From Acidimicrobiales bacterium (lineage in GTDB: Bacteria > Actinomycetota > Acidimicrobiia > Acidimicrobiales > DATDAH01): a stretch of 64,000 bases of DNA. The translations under genes were made by a program, and so were the position numbers. Of this stretch, positions 40,432 to 49,940 are shown piece by piece (within the stretch, counting starts at the first letter, position 1; every line of letters begins with the position of its first letter). The stretch is taken from contig JAEUJM010000026.1 of NCBI GenBank assembly GCA_016794585.1, positions 65,444 through 129,443 of the forward strand, written 5' to 3'. The notes below the pieces were generated by a model. It saw only the letters and a program-made list of their open reading frames with translations, made no database searches and had not been told where the DNA came from.

Positions 40432-41481
40432 GTGAACCCCGCAGCTGCTCGACCTGACATCGCTTCGCTCACGCCCCGGAGGCGGCGGACCCATCGTCGG
40501 CTCTCGTTGACCGCGGTGACCGTGCTGGCGCTGGCGCTGGTGGCCGCCGCCTGCGGTAGCTCGTCGACGGAGGAGACCGGCGCCGCCTCGACCGCGACGT
40601 CGGACGCGGGCGCCACCACCTCGACCACCGCGGCATCGACCGCCACGACCGCCGGCGACGAGATCGTGAACGTCTGGGAGGGGCCGGCGGCGGACCTGAC
40701 TGCGCTGCCCATCGGCACGGCGCACGTCTCGACTACGGGTGCCGCCGTAGGCGACCTCTTCGCCTGTGACGCCGGCAACCCCAACGGTGGGGGCGCCTTC
40801 GCGGTCGGTCCGTGGATCGACGAGGCCGCCGGCACGTGGGACCGCACCGAGAAAGTGGCGGTGCAGGGCGAGGTGTCCTGGCCGATGGCCCAGTACGACG
40901 AGCAGGTGGACGGCGACGTCCGCACCATCAACAGCAACGGCCTGCCCGTAGACATGGTGACCGGCACATTCCCGGTGGCGGCCGACGACCCGGCCTACTC
41001 CTACGACCGCAACCCGAACTCGATCGCCGAGACCGATCTCTCGGTCACCCTGCCGGCGTCGCCGACGGTGGCGGACACGCCGACCTGCCTCGGCAAGGGC
41101 GTCATCGGGGTGCTGCGCAACGGCGTCGCCATCTTCGCCCCGGTCGACGAGCGCAACCGCGACGCCGTGGCCTACGAGACGCAGGACGAGTGCGACGGCC
41201 ACCCGCAGCAGACGAGCACGTACCACCACCACGACGTCCCGTCGTGCGTGCTGGACGCCTCGACCGGCCCGTCCACCGTGGTCGGCTTCGCCTACGACGG
41301 CTTCCCGATCGTGGTCGAGCGCGACGCCGACGGGAACCTTCCCACCAACGCCGACCTCGACGAGTGCCACGGCCGGACCTCCTCGATCCTTCTCGACGGC
41401 GAGGTCGTCGAGACCTACCACTACTCGGCCACCTACGAGTTCCCGTATTTCATGGGTTGCTTCCGGGGCGCCACGGCGTGA
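40432..41481 (+). CDS. YHYH-domain lipoprotein
   Basis: This 349-aa exported protein starts with an Arg-rich n-region, a hydrophobic core LSLTAVTVLALALVAAACGS and a lipobox-like Cys, then a long Ser/Thr/Ala linker. The globular part carries the YHYH family signatures TSTYHHHDVPSCVLD and VVETYHYSATYEFPYFMGCF, and matches the family length. The biochemical role of YHYH proteins is not known to me; the His clusters suggest metal binding. The GTG at 40432 is chosen because TAGATT (40419-40424) lies 7 nt upstream, giving a leaderless message. It stands between the small membrane protein and a DUF1232 gene. Confidence 0.85.
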   Translation: MNPAAARPDIASLTPRRRRTHRRLSLTAVTVLALALVAAACGSSSTEETGAASTATSDAGATTSTTAASTATTAGDEIVNVWEGPAADLTALPIGTAHVSTTGAAVGDLFACDAGNPNGGGAFAVGPWIDEAAGTWDRTEKVAVQGEVSWPMAQYDEQVDGDVRTINSNGLPVDMVTGTFPVAADDPAYSYDRNPNSIAETDLSVTLPASPTVADTPTCLGKGVIGVLRNGVAIFAPVDERNRDAVAYETQDECDGHPQQTSTYHHHDVPSCVLDASTGPSTVVGFAYDGFPIVVERDADGNLPTNADLDECHGRTSSILLDGEVVETYHYSATYEFPYFMGCFRGATA

Positions 41482-41570
41482 CGGGTGACACCTTCGGGGC
41501 GGGCACGAAAGGCGCGCCGCTAGCGTTGTGAGTGGTAACGCCTCACGACGAGGCGGGACGAGGAGCGATC

Positions 41571-41828
41571 GTGGCCCTGAGCACGAAATCCGACGACTTC
41601 CTGGCGGCGTCCGAGTCCGCCGCCGCCCCCCGCAAGCGCCGCGGGCTGCGCGCCCCGGAGTGGGTCGCGCTCGTCCTCGCGCTGGTGTACATCCTCTCCC
41701 CGGTGGACGTGATCCCCGAGGTGCTCCTCGGGCCCCTCGGTCTGACCGACGACGTCGTCGCCGTCGCCCTCGTGGCGAAGCTCGGCTGGTCGGCCTTCCG
41801 CCCGGCGGAGCCCGACCCCGCCGAGTAG
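41571..41828 (+). CDS. DUF1232 (YkvA-type) small membrane protein
   Basis: This 85-aa protein contains the DUF1232 core: WVALVLALVYILSPVDVIPE, then GPLGLTDDVVAVALVAKLGW. It has one or two membrane helices. The GTG at 41571 is preferred over an in-frame GTG at 41532 since GAGGAGCGATC immediately precedes it. The family's function is unclear; it is widespread in bacteria. Confidence 0.85.
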   Translation: MALSTKSDDFLAASESAAAPRKRRGLRAPEWVALVLALVYILSPVDVIPEVLLGPLGLTDDVVAVALVAKLGWSAFRPAEPDPAE

Positions 41829-42070
41829 CCGACGGCGCCGCGACCTCGGTCTGCGCCTCCTGGTCGGCCAGGCCCGGGCGTCCCTGCAAGAGCGCGTCCA
41901 CTACGCGTTTCGGTCGAGGTGCTCCGTCCCGCCGGCCACGGAATCGGTTTCCACGTGGTGCTCGGAGAACGAGGCTCTTCGCGGACGAGAGCAACGATCC
42001 GTCGTGGCCTAGGATGGGCTGGCGTCGGGACGGCCGGCGCACCGGGGGGACCGGGGAACGAGGGGGAACG

Positions 42071-43123
42071 ATGGGGAGCCAGCCGCTTCGCGTGGTGCAG
42101 TGGACGACCGGGTACGTCGGCCAGCAGGCCGTGAAGGAGATCGTGCGCCGGCCCGACCTCGAGCTCGTCGGCGTGTTCGCCCACGACCCGGGCAAGGTCG
42201 GTCAGGACGCCGCCGAGCTCTGCGGGCTCGACGAGCCGACCGGCGTGCTCGCCACGGACGACGAGGCCGCGCTGCTGGCGCTCGCCCCCGACTGCGTCTC
42301 CTACAACCGCCTCCACATCGACGCCGACGAGGTCGCCCGCATCCTGGCCGCCGGCGTCAACGTCGTGACCACCTCCGAATTCCTCACCGGGTACGGCACC
42401 GGGCCCGAGGCCACCGCGAAGATCGCCGCCGGGGCGGAGGCGGGCGGCGCCACCATCCTCGGCACGGGCGTGAACCCCGGCTTCGCCGAGCTGTTCGCCG
42501 CCGTGGGTGCGGGTATCAGCCGCAACATCCGCAAGCTCACCCTGAGCGAGTCCGCCGACGTCACCCTCTTCGCCAACGACCCCAACTTCACCGGCGTCGG
42601 CTGGAACCGCCCCGGCGGCGACCCCGGCCACGCCGCCGACGTCGAGCAGGCCACCATCGTCTTCGGCGACGCCCTCGAAGAGCTCGCCGGCCTGATGGGC
42701 CTCACCCTCGACGAGCGCCGCTGCACCGTCACCTTTGCCCACGCCACCGAGGACCTCGAGATCCCCGGCATGACCATCCCCGCCGGCCACGTCGCCGGCA
42801 TGGACGTCAACTGGGACGGCGTGGTCGACGGGACGGTGCGCATCGGCGTCCACCAGCGCTGGGCCATCGGCGACAAGATCGACCCGCCGCTGCCCGTCGA
42901 GTTCGGTTACGTGGTCGAGGTCGAGGGCGACCCGAACCTGCGCATCAAGCTCGACCTCTGGCCCGACGAGGACATGACGACGATGGACGTCGACGACTTC
43001 CGCAGCATCGGCATGCGCATCACCGCCACGCCGGCGGTCAACGCCATCCCCGCGGTGGTGGCGGCGGCGCCCGGCATCGCCACCTACGCCGACCTCCCGA
43101 CGGTCACCTCGCTCATGACCTGA
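42071..43123 (+). CDS. Dihydrodipicolinate-reductase-like NAD(P)-dependent oxidoreductase
   Basis: This 350-aa protein has an N-terminal Rossmann domain (RVVQWTTGYVGQQAVKEIV, with a GxVG-type loop) and a C-terminal domain like DapB-type reductases and 2,4-diaminopentanoate dehydrogenase: ILGTGVNPGFAELFAAVGAG is the signature before the substrate loop. Actinobacteria carry many such paralogues in catabolic regions, mostly with unknown substrates. ATG 42071 follows GAGGGGGAACG. A possible -10, TAGGAT (about 42010-42015), lies some 60 bp upstream; the 240-bp gap before the gene holds nothing else I can name. Confidence 0.9.
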   Translation: MGSQPLRVVQWTTGYVGQQAVKEIVRRPDLELVGVFAHDPGKVGQDAAELCGLDEPTGVLATDDEAALLALAPDCVSYNRLHIDADEVARILAAGVNVVTTSEFLTGYGTGPEATAKIAAGAEAGGATILGTGVNPGFAELFAAVGAGISRNIRKLTLSESADVTLFANDPNFTGVGWNRPGGDPGHAADVEQATIVFGDALEELAGLMGLTLDERRCTVTFAHATEDLEIPGMTIPAGHVAGMDVNWDGVVDGTVRIGVHQRWAIGDKIDPPLPVEFGYVVEVEGDPNLRIKLDLWPDEDMTTMDVDDFRSIGMRITATPAVNAIPAVVAAAPGIATYADLPTVTSLMT

Positions 43124-43157
43124 GCCGGCGGCGGCGGGCCTGCGATCGGCCGCTTCC

Positions 43158-43197
43158 GGGTAGTCGTATGTGTTCTCCAGAACACAGACGAGTACCC
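43158..43197. terminator. Long hairpin between convergent genes (GTACTCGTATGTGTTCT family)
   Basis: Arms of 19 bp (43158-43176 and 43179-43197) with 2 mismatches and a CC loop, between the convergent reductase and PQQ-protein genes. A perfect copy is at 56833-56872, so this is a repeated palindrome that probably works as a bidirectional terminator. Confidence 0.7.
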
Positions 43198-43234
43198 AGA
43201 ACGCGAGAAGTGGGTGGCAGGAGAGGGTGGGCGG

Positions 43235-44812
43235 CTACTCGAGGGAGAGGTGGAGGAGCGCCGGCGGGTCGGCGTTGCCGACGGGGACGAAGAGCTCGTC
43301 GCCGGCGACGGCCATCCAGCCGTTGACGCCGCCGCCGGCGTCGCCGGTCCAGACGATCTCGCCGGTGTCGCGGTCGAGCGCCAAGAGAGTGCCGTCGAGC
43401 AGCGCCGTGAACACGAGGTCGTTGACGACGGTGGTGGCGCCGAGGGGATCGCCGGGGACCTCGGTGGCCCAGAGCACCTCGCCGGTGTCGGCCGACACCG
43501 CGGTGACCTCGCCGTCCTCGCTGCCGAGGGGCGCTCCGAAGTAGGCGGTCTCGTCGGGCCTCAGCTCGGTGGGCGCGTCGACGGTGGCGAGGTAGACGAC
43601 GCCGTCGGCGGTCGAGGGCGGGGTGAGCACACCGCCGTAGGTGCCGGGGGAGACGACGGTGGGGCCGTCGAGTTCGGTGAGGTCGTCGTTCTCGTGGTGG
43701 CCGACCTCGGTGGTCCAGCGGACGGTGCCTTCGTCGGGGTCGAGGCCGACCACTACGCCGGACTTGCCGGCGCTGACGATCACGTCGGTGCCGTCGTCCA
43801 GGCGGGCCATGAGGGTGTGGACCTGGTCCCGGTCGAAGATGTCGTGCGGGGTCACCTGGTGGAACCACAGGAGCTCGCCGGTGTCGAGGTCCAAGGCGAC
43901 GATCGAGTTCGTGTACAGGTTCGGCCCAGGCCGACTGGTGCCGTTGGGGAACTCGGGTGTGCCGGGAAAGGGCGCAGGGTTGGCCACGCCGGCGTAGACG
44001 ATGCGGCGCTCGAGGTCGACGACCGGGGAGTACCAGACCCCGCCGCCGGAGTTGACATCCGGGTGGCCCCAGAGGTCGCCCTTGACGGTGTCGAAGGTCC
44101 AGAGGACCTCACCGGTGACGGCGTCGAGGGCGCTGACCACGCCGCGGTCCCCGGGGGCGTAGATGCCGCCGATGCTGATGGGGACCGAGCTGGCGAGGAT
44201 GGTGCCGTCGGCGATCACCGACTGGATGTCGACGCCGGTCGTGTCGGTGGCGGTGATGTCGGTGGCCCACACCTCGGCCCCGTCGGCGGCATCGAGCGCG
44301 ACCACGCCGGTCGCGGCGTCCATGCCGTACACCTGCCCGTCGCCCACGGCCACGCCGAAGGGCCCGATGTTCAGCCCCCGCGCCTCGCTGGCCCACCGCT
44401 GGTCGCCGGTCGCCCGGTCGATGGCGAACACCGAGCCGAAGCCGGCCTGGAGGTAGGCCGTGTCGCCCTGGATGATCGGCGTGGTGGTCAGCGCGCCGGC
44501 GCCCTCCAGTCCGGCCCGCCAGGTCTCCTCCAGCTGGTCGACGCTTTCGGCGGTGATGCCCGACGCCGCCGCCGCTCTCGTGTTGAGCAGGTCCTGGCCG
44601 GCGGTGGGCCAGTCGGCGGCGTGCTCGACCAGCTCGGCCGGCGTGCCCGCCGGGGGCGCCTCAGTGGTGGTCGACGTGTTGGCGGCCGACTCCTCCCGGG
44701 GCGCGGCGTCGTCCGACGTGTCGGCGCTGCAGGCGGCGACCAGGGCAAGCACGACGGCGATGGCAGCGAGCCCGATGACGCGGGCGGGGCGGCGGCGGTC
44801 CGGCGAGAGCAC
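43235..44812 (-). CDS. PQQ-binding-like beta-propeller lipoprotein
   Basis: This 525-aa protein has a lipoprotein signal (VIGLAAIAVVLALVAAC) and a Ser/Thr-rich spacer, then a quinoprotein-type eight-bladed propeller with repeated W/G motifs: LTTTPIIQGDTAYLQAGFGS, VVALDAADGAEVWATDI, VVSALDAVTGEVLWTFD, IVALDLDTGELLWFHQV, VVGLDPDEGTVRWTTEV, VTAVSADTGEVLWATEV, LLALDRDTGEIVWTGDA. These are the tryptophan docking repeats of PQQ-dependent dehydrogenases, but I do not see a clear PQQ-site Cys-Cys pair or a cytochrome c domain, so it may be a non-catalytic propeller. The GTG at 44812 starts just before the signal peptide. Confidence 0.9.
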   Translation of the reverse strand: MLSPDRRRPARVIGLAAIAVVLALVAACSADTSDDAAPREESAANTSTTTEAPPAGTPAELVEHAADWPTAGQDLLNTRAAAASGITAESVDQLEETWRAGLEGAGALTTTPIIQGDTAYLQAGFGSVFAIDRATGDQRWASEARGLNIGPFGVAVGDGQVYGMDAATGVVALDAADGAEVWATDITATDTTGVDIQSVIADGTILASSVPISIGGIYAPGDRGVVSALDAVTGEVLWTFDTVKGDLWGHPDVNSGGGVWYSPVVDLERRIVYAGVANPAPFPGTPEFPNGTSRPGPNLYTNSIVALDLDTGELLWFHQVTPHDIFDRDQVHTLMARLDDGTDVIVSAGKSGVVVGLDPDEGTVRWTTEVGHHENDDLTELDGPTVVSPGTYGGVLTPPSTADGVVYLATVDAPTELRPDETAYFGAPLGSEDGEVTAVSADTGEVLWATEVPGDPLGATTVVNDLVFTALLDGTLLALDRDTGEIVWTGDAGGGVNGWMAVAGDELFVPVGNADPPALLHLSLE

Positions 44813-44893
44813 GCCGGGACGGTAGTGCGGCGCCGACCCGCGTCCGGGCGACGGGTTGCCGAAGGGCAACTCCGTCCTCTGGGCTCGATTCAA

Positions 44894-44930
44894 TGACGGA
44901 TCGACGGCACATGGCGCTGTCGATCCGTCA
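44894..44930. repeat. Hairpin upstream of the P450 gene
   Basis: Perfect 12-bp arms TGACGGATCGAC and GTCGATCCGTCA around a 13-nt loop, in the 224-bp divergent gap between the PQQ-protein and P450 genes. It may be an operator or one more intergenic palindrome. A GATATT hexamer near 44988 is a possible P450 -10. Confidence 0.5.
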
Positions 44931-45036
44931 ACGAAGGGCGCCTCCCGGACCGGGCGAGCGCGAGCCGCAGTCCGATTGACCGAGGCGGATATTCGTGTCA
45001 CGGTGCTGCCATCAAATCGCACAGGGGGAGCGCCAC

Positions 45037-46233
45037 GTGACGGTCACGACCGACAGCGACGTCTACTACGACCCGTACGACGTCGAGATCAACGCCGACC
45101 CGTACCCGGTGTACCGCCGCCTCCGGGAGGAGGCGCCGCTCTACTACAACGAGCCGTACGACTTCTACGCCGTGAGCCGGGCCGACGACGTCGAGCGGGG
45201 CCTGCGGGACAGGGACACCTTCATCTCCGGCCGCGGCGGCATCCTCGAGGTCATCAAGGCCGGCGTGGAGATGCCGCCCGGGCTGGTCATCTTCGAGGAC
45301 CCACCCACCCATGGCATGCACCGCAGCCTGATGGCCCGGATGTTCACGCCCAAGAAGGTGGCGTCGCTCGAACCCCAGATCCGCGAGCTCTGCGCCCGCA
45401 GCATGGACCCGCTCGTCGGCAGCGACGGCTTCGACGTCATCGCCGAGATCGGTGCCATCGTCCCCACGCGGGTCATCGGCATGCTCCTCGGCATCCCCGA
45501 GGAGGACCAGGCCGCGGTGAAGGCCCGCACCGACGCCCACCTGCGCACGGAGGCGGGCAAGCCCATGGAGGTGGGCGACGACTTCATCGAGTCCAACCAG
45601 TTCGGCGAGTACATCGACTGGCGGGCCGAGCACCCCTCCGACGACATCATGACCGAGATGCTCAACGTCGAGTTCGATGACGAGCACGGCGTCCATCGCC
45701 GCCTCTCCCGTGAGGAGCTCCTCACCTATCTGACCGTCGTGGCCGGCGCCGGCAACGAGACCACCACCAAGCTCATCGGCTGGTTCACCAAGCTCCTGGC
45801 CGACCACCCCGACCAGCGTCGGGCCGTGGTCGAGGACCGCTCGCTCGTGACCAGCACCATCGAGGAGGTGCTCCGCTTCCAGCCGCCGGGCCCGGCCGTG
45901 GCCCGCTACGTGGCCAAGGACGCCGAGTTCCACGGCCAGACCGTGCCCGCCGGCAGCGCCATCCTCTGCCTCGTCGGCGCCGCCAACCGCGACGACACCC
46001 GTTTCCCCGACGCCGAGCGCTTCGACGTGCGCCGCGACGACGGCCCCCACATCACCTTCGGCTACGGCGCCCACTTCTGCCTCGGCGCCGCGCTGGCCCG
46101 CCTCCAGGGCCGGATCGTGCTCGACGAGATGCTCCAGCGCTTCCCCGAGTGGGAGGTCGACATGGCGGGAGCCAACCTCGCCCCGACCTCTACGGTGCGG
46201 GGATGGGAGAGGCTGCCGATCCGACTGCCGTGA
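45037..46233 (+). CDS. Cytochrome P450
   Basis: This 398-aa haem monooxygenase shows the I-helix oxygen-binding motif AGAGNETTTK, the ExxR of the K-helix in IEEVLRFQPP, and the haem loop FGYGAHFCLG with the axial Cys at about 348. Length and style match soluble actinobacterial class I P450s, some of which hydroxylate sterols, terpenes or fatty acids. The substrate is not assignable. The GTG at 45037 follows GGGGGAGCGCCAC. No ferredoxin or reductase gene is adjacent. The 3' end overlaps a TetR-type regulator gene, which probably controls it. Confidence 0.96.
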   Translation: MTVTTDSDVYYDPYDVEINADPYPVYRRLREEAPLYYNEPYDFYAVSRADDVERGLRDRDTFISGRGGILEVIKAGVEMPPGLVIFEDPPTHGMHRSLMARMFTPKKVASLEPQIRELCARSMDPLVGSDGFDVIAEIGAIVPTRVIGMLLGIPEEDQAAVKARTDAHLRTEAGKPMEVGDDFIESNQFGEYIDWRAEHPSDDIMTEMLNVEFDDEHGVHRRLSREELLTYLTVVAGAGNETTTKLIGWFTKLLADHPDQRRAVVEDRSLVTSTIEEVLRFQPPGPAVARYVAKDAEFHGQTVPAGSAILCLVGAANRDDTRFPDAERFDVRRDDGPHITFGYGAHFCLGAALARLQGRIVLDEMLQRFPEWEVDMAGANLAPTSTVRGWERLPIRLP

Positions 46234-46886
46234 CCGCGGCGACGTCGGAGACGTCGGTCGAGTCGGTGGTGGAGGCGAGCGTGGACACGGGGAAGCGCCG
46301 CTACGACAGCCCGGTGCGGCGCGAGCAGGCCAACGCCACCCGCCGGCGCATCATCGACGCCGCCTGCGACCTGCTGACCGAGGGCTCGTCGATCCGGGAC
46401 TGGCAGGGCCTCACCGTGCGCGCCGTCGCCGAGCGCGCGGGCGTGAGCGAGCGCACCGTGTTCCGCCACTTCGAGAACGAGCGTGGTCTGCGCGACGCGG
46501 TCATGCGTCGACTCGAGGAGCAGGCCGGGGTCGACCTCGGCCAGCTCGAAGCGGATGACATCCCGCGGGTGGTGGCCCGGGCCATCGAAGCCATCGCCGC
46601 CCACCCCCTGCCGCCGAGAGCGCCGCTCGACCCGACCCTGTCCGACGCCAGCCGGCGCCAGCACGAGGCGCTGCGCTCGGCGCTCGCCCCGCACACGGAG
46701 GGCTGGTCCGACCGGGACCGCACCGTCGCCGCGGGGGTGCTCGACGTCCTCTGGGGCCTCGCCACCTACGAGCGCCTCGCCGCCGACTGGGACCTGAGCG
46801 CCGCCGACGTCGCCGCCGGCGCGTCCTGGGTGGCGGCGCTGGTGGTCGATGCCGTGCAGTCAGGCCGGCGCCCCCTCGATCCCTGA
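46230..46886 (+). CDS. TetR-family transcriptional regulator
   Basis: This protein (218 aa from the GTG at 46230, or 227 aa from an ATG at 46203) has an N-terminal TetR helix-turn-helix: NATRRRIIDAACDLLTEGSS, LTVRAVAERAGVSERTVFRH with FENERGLRDAVM, then a ligand-binding helical domain. I chose the GTG because it overlaps the P450 stop as GTGA, the favoured coupling here, but the ATG is also preceded by purines (GGTGCGGGG). As it is cotranscribed with the P450, local repression of that gene by an inducer-released TetR is the simplest model. Confidence 0.87.
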   Translation: MTAATSETSVESVVEASVDTGKRRYDSPVRREQANATRRRIIDAACDLLTEGSSIRDWQGLTVRAVAERAGVSERTVFRHFENERGLRDAVMRRLEEQAGVDLGQLEADDIPRVVARAIEAIAAHPLPPRAPLDPTLSDASRRQHEALRSALAPHTEGWSDRDRTVAAGVLDVLWGLATYERLAADWDLSAADVAAGASWVAALVVDAVQSGRRPLDP

Positions 46887-46949
46887 GGCCTGTCCTCCTC
46901 GCTCAGCTGCGGGCCGATGCCGAGCGTCTTCTGAAGCACTGACCGTGCG

Positions 46950-48554
46950 TCAGCCGGGGCCGGTGACGCCGGCGGACGCCGCCCGGGCGCGGAGGTCGTC
47001 CTTGACCACCTTGCCGGTGGCGTTGATGGGGAGGGCGTCGACGATCTCGACCTTGCGGGGCGCCTTGTAGTTGGCCATGTGCTCGCGGGACCACGCCACG
47101 ACCTCGTCGGGGTCGAGGGTGGCGCCGGGCGCCGGCACGAGGAAGGCCATGCCCACCTCGCCGAGGCGGGCGTCGGGGATGCCGATGACCGCGGCCTGGC
47201 CGATGCCCGGGTGGGCGAGCAGGAGGTTCTCGATCTCGGCGGGATAGGCGTTGAAGCCGCCGACGATGAACATGTCCTTCGAGCGGCCGACGATGCGGAG
47301 GTTGCCGCGTTCGTCGACCACGCCCAGGTCGCCGGTGCGCAGCCAGCCGTCCGCCGACAGGGTCGCCGCAGTGGCGTCGGGGTCGTCGAGGTAGCCGAGC
47401 ATCACGGTCGGGCCCCGCAGGACGATCTCGCCGGGCTCGCCGGCGGGCATCTCCCGATCGCCCTCGCCGAGGATGCGCACCTCGAACCCGGGTCGGGCTC
47501 GGCCGACCGTGGTGGCGACCGTCTCGGCGTCGTCGCCGGGGACGGTGGCCGACGCGGTGCCCGCCTCGGTGAGCCCGTAGCCGGTGACGACCACCGAGAA
47601 CGGCAGTTCCTCGAAGACCCGGCGGATGAGCTCGACGGGGATGTCGGCGGCGCCGGTCACCGCCACCCGCAGGGAGGACAGGTCGTGGCCGGCGCGGTCG
47701 GGATGGTCGAGGATCGCCTGGTAGATCGTCGGCGCGCCCGGGAGCACGGTGATGCTCTCGGCGGCGACCCGGGCCAGGGCGCGGTCGACGTCGAAGACGG
47801 CCTCGGGGTACATCGTGGTGCCGGCCGCGACCGAGGCGAGGATGCCCGCCTTCAGCCCGAACATGTGGAAGTACGGGTTCACCATCAGGTAGCGGTCGTC
47901 GGCGGAGAGCCCGGTCATGGCGACCCAGTCGGTGGCCACGCCGAGGGTGCGTCCGTGGGTCATCACCACGCCCTTGGGGACGCCGGTGGTGCCCGACGTG
48001 AAGAGGATGTCGGACGGGTCGTCCCGGGTGAGCGCCGCGGCTCGGGCGTCGGCCTCGGCCTGCGCCGCCCCGTTGGACCCGGCGAGGAAGTCGTCCCAGC
48101 CGACGGTGCCGTCGGGGGCGGGGCCCCGGGCGACGATCGTGAGCTCGAGGTCGGGCAGGTCCGCGTCGGCCGCCGCCAGCAGGGCGACGTAGTCGGTGTC
48201 GAGGAAGTCGGTGGCGGTGATGAGCGCCTTGGCGCCGCTGCGCTCGAGCAGGACCGCCGCCTCGGTGCCCTTGAACCGGGTGTTGATGGGCACCAGCACG
48301 GCGCCGGCCCGGAACAGGCCGAGCACGGCGACGATCCACTCGATGCCGTTGGGCGACCAGATCGCCACCCGGTCGCCGGCGCCGATGCCGGCGGCGACGA
48401 GGGCGCCGGCGAACTCACGCGACCGGGCGTCGAGATCGGCCCACGTGACCGGCCCGTCGCCGGTGACCACCGCGGGACGGTCGCCGCCGGCGGCGACGGT
48501 GGCCGCCAGCAGCGCCGGGATGCTGGCGGGCGCCACGGTCGTCCCGCCGCTCAC
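46950..48554 (-). CDS. FadD3-like acyl-CoA ligase
   Basis: This 534-aa ANL ligase resembles FadD3, which in mycobacteria couples CoA to the two-ring steroid intermediate HIP: RVAIWSPNGIEWIVAVLGLF, DILFTSGTTGVPKGVVMTHG, DRYLMVNPYFHMFGLKAGIL, ITVLPGAPTIYQAILDHPDR, DLSSLRVAVTGAADIPVEL, GYGLTEAGTASATVP, DGWLRTGDLGVVDERG, PINATGKVVKDDL. The likeness is along the whole protein from memory, but substrate identity remains an inference. The GTG at 48554 is preferred; an upstream in-frame GTG at 48629 would add 25 weakly protein-like residues. The downstream gap holds only 63 bp to the TetR gene end. Confidence 0.88.
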   Translation of the reverse strand: MSGGTTVAPASIPALLAATVAAGGDRPAVVTGDGPVTWADLDARSREFAGALVAAGIGAGDRVAIWSPNGIEWIVAVLGLFRAGAVLVPINTRFKGTEAAVLLERSGAKALITATDFLDTDYVALLAAADADLPDLELTIVARGPAPDGTVGWDDFLAGSNGAAQAEADARAAALTRDDPSDILFTSGTTGVPKGVVMTHGRTLGVATDWVAMTGLSADDRYLMVNPYFHMFGLKAGILASVAAGTTMYPEAVFDVDRALARVAAESITVLPGAPTIYQAILDHPDRAGHDLSSLRVAVTGAADIPVELIRRVFEELPFSVVVTGYGLTEAGTASATVPGDDAETVATTVGRARPGFEVRILGEGDREMPAGEPGEIVLRGPTVMLGYLDDPDATAATLSADGWLRTGDLGVVDERGNLRIVGRSKDMFIVGGFNAYPAEIENLLLAHPGIGQAAVIGIPDARLGEVGMAFLVPAPGATLDPDEVVAWSREHMANYKAPRKVEIVDALPINATGKVVKDDLRARAASAGVTGPG

Positions 48555-48672
48555 CGTGTGGCCACCGTTCGAGCCCGCCGTGTCCGACGAGCAGAGCGAT
48601 CCGCAGTGACGTCCGACAGCGGCGGGCACACGGTCGGAGATGTGGCGCCGCCGGCGCCGCCGCCCGACGGCA

Positions 48673-49863
48673 TCACGCCGCCGGGGTGAGGTCGACGTTC
48701 ATGAGGCGGGCGAGGTTGCCGCCCATGATCTGGCGGACGAGGCCGTCGTCGAGGTGGGTGAGCTCGTCGAGGTAGCTCGTCGGGTTCCCGAGGCCCTCGG
48801 GGTGCGGGTAGTCCGACCCGAACAGCACCTGGGTGGGGCCGAGCACGTCGGCGAGGTGGCCGAGGTCCTCCTCCCAGAACGGCGAGATGTGGATGTTGCG
48901 CTTCACCGCCGCCACCGGGTCCTCGGGGAAGTCCTGGGGCATCTTCTTGTACAGGTCGCGCATGCGGTCGAGGAGCGGGCCGATCCAGCTGGCGCCGTTC
49001 TCGATGGCGGCGATCTTCAGGGTGGGGAAGCGCGACAGCGCCCCGTGGCAGACGAGCGACGACACCGCGTCCTCGATGGGGCGCCACGCCGACAGCATCC
49101 GGAAGGCCTCGGGTTTGAAGGGCAGCATCTCGGAGTCGCCGCCGACCCACTCGTTGGCGAAGCGCTCGTAGCCGGAGTCGGACGAGTGCAGGGCGACGAG
49201 CAGGTCGTGCTCGACCACCTTCTCCCAGAACGGGTCGAACTCGGGCAGGGCGAACGAGCGAGGACCCTTGAGGCCGAACGCCGGCGCCGGCCGGATCAGG
49301 ACGACCTTGGCGCCGCGCTCGACCACCCACTCGAGCTCCTCGATGGCCTTGTCGACGATCGGGAGCGTGATCACCGGGGTCGTGTAGATGCGCGACTCGT
49401 AGTCGAAGGTCCACGTCTCGTAGAGCCACTCGTTCAACGAGTGGATGACGGCGTGGGTGAGCTCGGGCGCGTCCCGCATGCGCTCCTCGATGACGCTGGC
49501 CAGCGTGGGGAACATGAGGGTGCGGTCGAGGCCCTGCTCGTCCATGAGCTCGATCCGGGGCTCGGGTGCCCGGAAGGCGGGGAGGGACTTGATCGGATCG
49601 CCGAACAGCTCCCGCCGGCTGAGGCCGTCGGGGTTGCCCTTGCGGTAGTAGTCCTCCATCGCCCCGGGCCGGGCCACCACGTCGAAGGTGGGGTTGGGGA
49701 TGTAGTCGCTGATCCGGCCCCGCACGACGATCTTCGTGCGGCCCCGCACGTCGACGTAGTCGACCGCGCCCTTGTAGCGGTCGGGGAGGAACTTCGTGAG
49801 CGCGTCACGGGTCTCGTAGAGGTGGTTGTCGGCGTCGAACACCGGGATGCCGGCGGCGGTCAT
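48673..49863 (-). CDS. Amidohydrolase family protein (ACMSD-like)
   Basis: This 396-aa protein is an amidohydrolase-2 type metal enzyme: VFDADNHLYETRDALTKFLP at the N-terminus (first metal motif, with the usual DxH read as ADNH), DRTLMFPTLASVIEERMRD, FGLKGPRSFALPEFDPFWEK, LVCHGALSRFPTLKIAAIEN, and LFGSDYPHPEGLGNP with the last metal-binding Asp. Family members decarboxylate or hydrolyse catabolic intermediates. ATG 49863 is preceded by AAGGGGGACCCCTG. It lies between the FadD3-like ligase and the LLM oxidoreductase, all leftward, so it may belong to the same pathway. Confidence 0.92.
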   Translation of the reverse strand: MTAAGIPVFDADNHLYETRDALTKFLPDRYKGAVDYVDVRGRTKIVVRGRISDYIPNPTFDVVARPGAMEDYYRKGNPDGLSRRELFGDPIKSLPAFRAPEPRIELMDEQGLDRTLMFPTLASVIEERMRDAPELTHAVIHSLNEWLYETWTFDYESRIYTTPVITLPIVDKAIEELEWVVERGAKVVLIRPAPAFGLKGPRSFALPEFDPFWEKVVEHDLLVALHSSDSGYERFANEWVGGDSEMLPFKPEAFRMLSAWRPIEDAVSSLVCHGALSRFPTLKIAAIENGASWIGPLLDRMRDLYKKMPQDFPEDPVAAVKRNIHISPFWEEDLGHLADVLGPTQVLFGSDYPHPEGLGNPTSYLDELTHLDDGLVRQIMGGNLARLMNVDLTPAA

Positions 49864-49940
49864 CAGGGGTCCCCCTTGGTCTGAGGTTCGGGTGGTGCAG
49901 GTGGTGCAGGTCGCAGGTGGTGCAGAACGAGGATCGGCCG

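Noticed and set aside
49889-49925. GGTGGTGCA repeats before the amidohydrolase gene as an operator array
   Set aside because: Only three imperfect direct copies without symmetry or fixed spacing; probably simple-sequence drift.
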